Shown one piece after another: positions 5,196-5,665 of a stretch of 5,665 nt of DNA; position 1 is the first letter of the stretch; every line of letters starts with the position of its first letter. The notes below the pieces were generated by a model that worked only from the letters and a program-made list of their open reading frames with translations, was not told the DNA's origin and did no database searches. Made by a program: the position numbers and the translations under genes. Source of the DNA: Bacillota bacterium (GTDB lineage Bacteria > Bacillota > Clostridia > Oscillospirales > Oscillospiraceae); assembly GCA_029268085.1 (NCBI GenBank), contig JAJUHD010000158.1:1-5665 (forward strand), given 5' to 3'.

Positions 5196-5665
5196 GTGGC
5201 AAAAGAGCTTTCAAAGGTCTATGAGCCAAAAGAAGTTGAAAAACGAATTTATGAGATGTGGGAAAAGGGAGGAGCCTTCAGGGGCGTCCGTGATCCTGAG
5301 AAGAAGCCCTTTACGATAGTTATGCCGCCGCCTAACGTAACGGGCCAGCTCCACATGGGCCATGCGATGGATGCGGCGCTTCAGGATATACTAATCCGTT
5401 ATAAGCGCATGAAGGGCTTTGCGGCCCTTTGGGTTCCCGGAACCGACCATGCGGGTATTGCGACGCAGATCAAGGTTGAGGAGGCTCTCCGGAAGGAAGG
5501 GTTGACCCGCTATGATCTCGGGCGCGAAAAGTTCCTAGAGCGTGTCTGGGATTGGAAAAACAAATATGGCGACCGCATAGTCGAACAGCAGAAGCAGCTC
5601 GGCGCCTCCTGCGACTGGGAGAGAGCGCGCTTTACCATGGACGAGGGCTGCTCAAGAGCCGTACG
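5196..5665 (+). CDS. valS: Valine--tRNA ligase (ValRS), N-terminal part (3' end outside window)
   Basis: The frame runs open from GTG 5196 to the end of the window, giving 156 codons of what is normally an enzyme of about 880 residues. ValRS is a cytosolic class Ia synthetase that attaches valine to tRNA-Val and edits mischarged threonine. Diagnostic sequence includes the N-terminal KVYEPKEVEKRIYEMWEK, MPPPNVTGQLHMGHA (43-57) with the HIGH-class motif HMGH at 53-56, WVPGTDHAGIATQ (79-91, typical of ValRS) and LGASCDWERARFTMD (135-149). The editing domain, the KMSKS loop, the anticodon-binding domain and the C-terminal coiled coil lie beyond the window. The GTG start is supported by AGGAGG (5183-5188), 7 bases upstream, and by the family's usual N-terminus. 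The T-box with a GTC specifier directly upstream independently supports the valine assignment. Confidence 0.96.
   Translation, partial: MAKELSKVYEPKEVEKRIYEMWEKGGAFRGVRDPEKKPFTIVMPPPNVTGQLHMGHAMDAALQDILIRYKRMKGFAALWVPGTDHAGIATQIKVEEALRKEGLTRYDLGREKFLERVWDWKNKYGDRIVEQQKQLGASCDWERARFTMDEGCSRAV

Overview
The window looks like a piece of chromosome from a low-to-mid GC Firmicute, most likely a Clostridia/Oscillospiraceae-type anaerobe. The main signs are a tRNA-sensing T-box leader in front of valS, strong AGGAGG-type ribosome binding sites, a cell-surface protein ending in three SLH domains, and a short thioredoxin-reductase-like flavoprotein of a type known from clostridia. This is inference from gene content; no rRNA or other taxonomic marker is present.

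Layout. (1) 1-636 (+): the 3' end of a large surface protein gene with three S-layer homology domains. (2) 637-803: a non-coding gap with an imperfect 23-bp palindrome and a repeated 8-mer just upstream of the next gene. (3) 804-2243 (+): a complete sodium:solute symporter (SSS/SLC5 family), substrate unknown. (4) 2277-2313: a strong bidirectional intrinsic terminator between two convergent genes. (5) 2323-3984 (-): complete glnS, glutaminyl-tRNA synthetase. (6) 3985-4110: a compact divergent control region. It holds a very good sigma-A promoter for glnS, an extended -10 promoter for the rightward gene, and between them a 7-1-7 palindrome resembling a PerR/Fur-family box. (7) 4111-4920 (+): a 269-residue thioredoxin-reductase-like flavoprotein. 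It keeps the FAD sites and the CATC redox centre, but its NADPH-binding motifs are degenerate. (8) 4907-5195: a perfect TTGACA-17-TATAAT promoter starting inside the end of that gene, followed by a complete valine T-box riboswitch and its terminator. (9) 5196 to the end (+): the first 156 codons of valS, valyl-tRNA synthetase.

How the genes work together. Two aminoacyl-tRNA synthetase genes (glnS, valS) flank a redox flavoprotein. valS is controlled by uncharged tRNA-Val through the T-box: specifier GTC, acceptor-binding TGGT, and mutually exclusive antiterminator and terminator. The flavoprotein has no terminator of its own before the T-box, so its transcripts probably end, or read through into valS, at the T-box switch. 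The flavoprotein may be under peroxide or metal control through the palindrome.

The most interesting items are the apparently pyridine-nucleotide-independent thioredoxin reductase homologue with its candidate PerR-like operator, and the packing of the valS promoter into the preceding coding sequence. I see no mobile element, CRISPR array, tRNA or rRNA gene, and no clearly unprecedented system.
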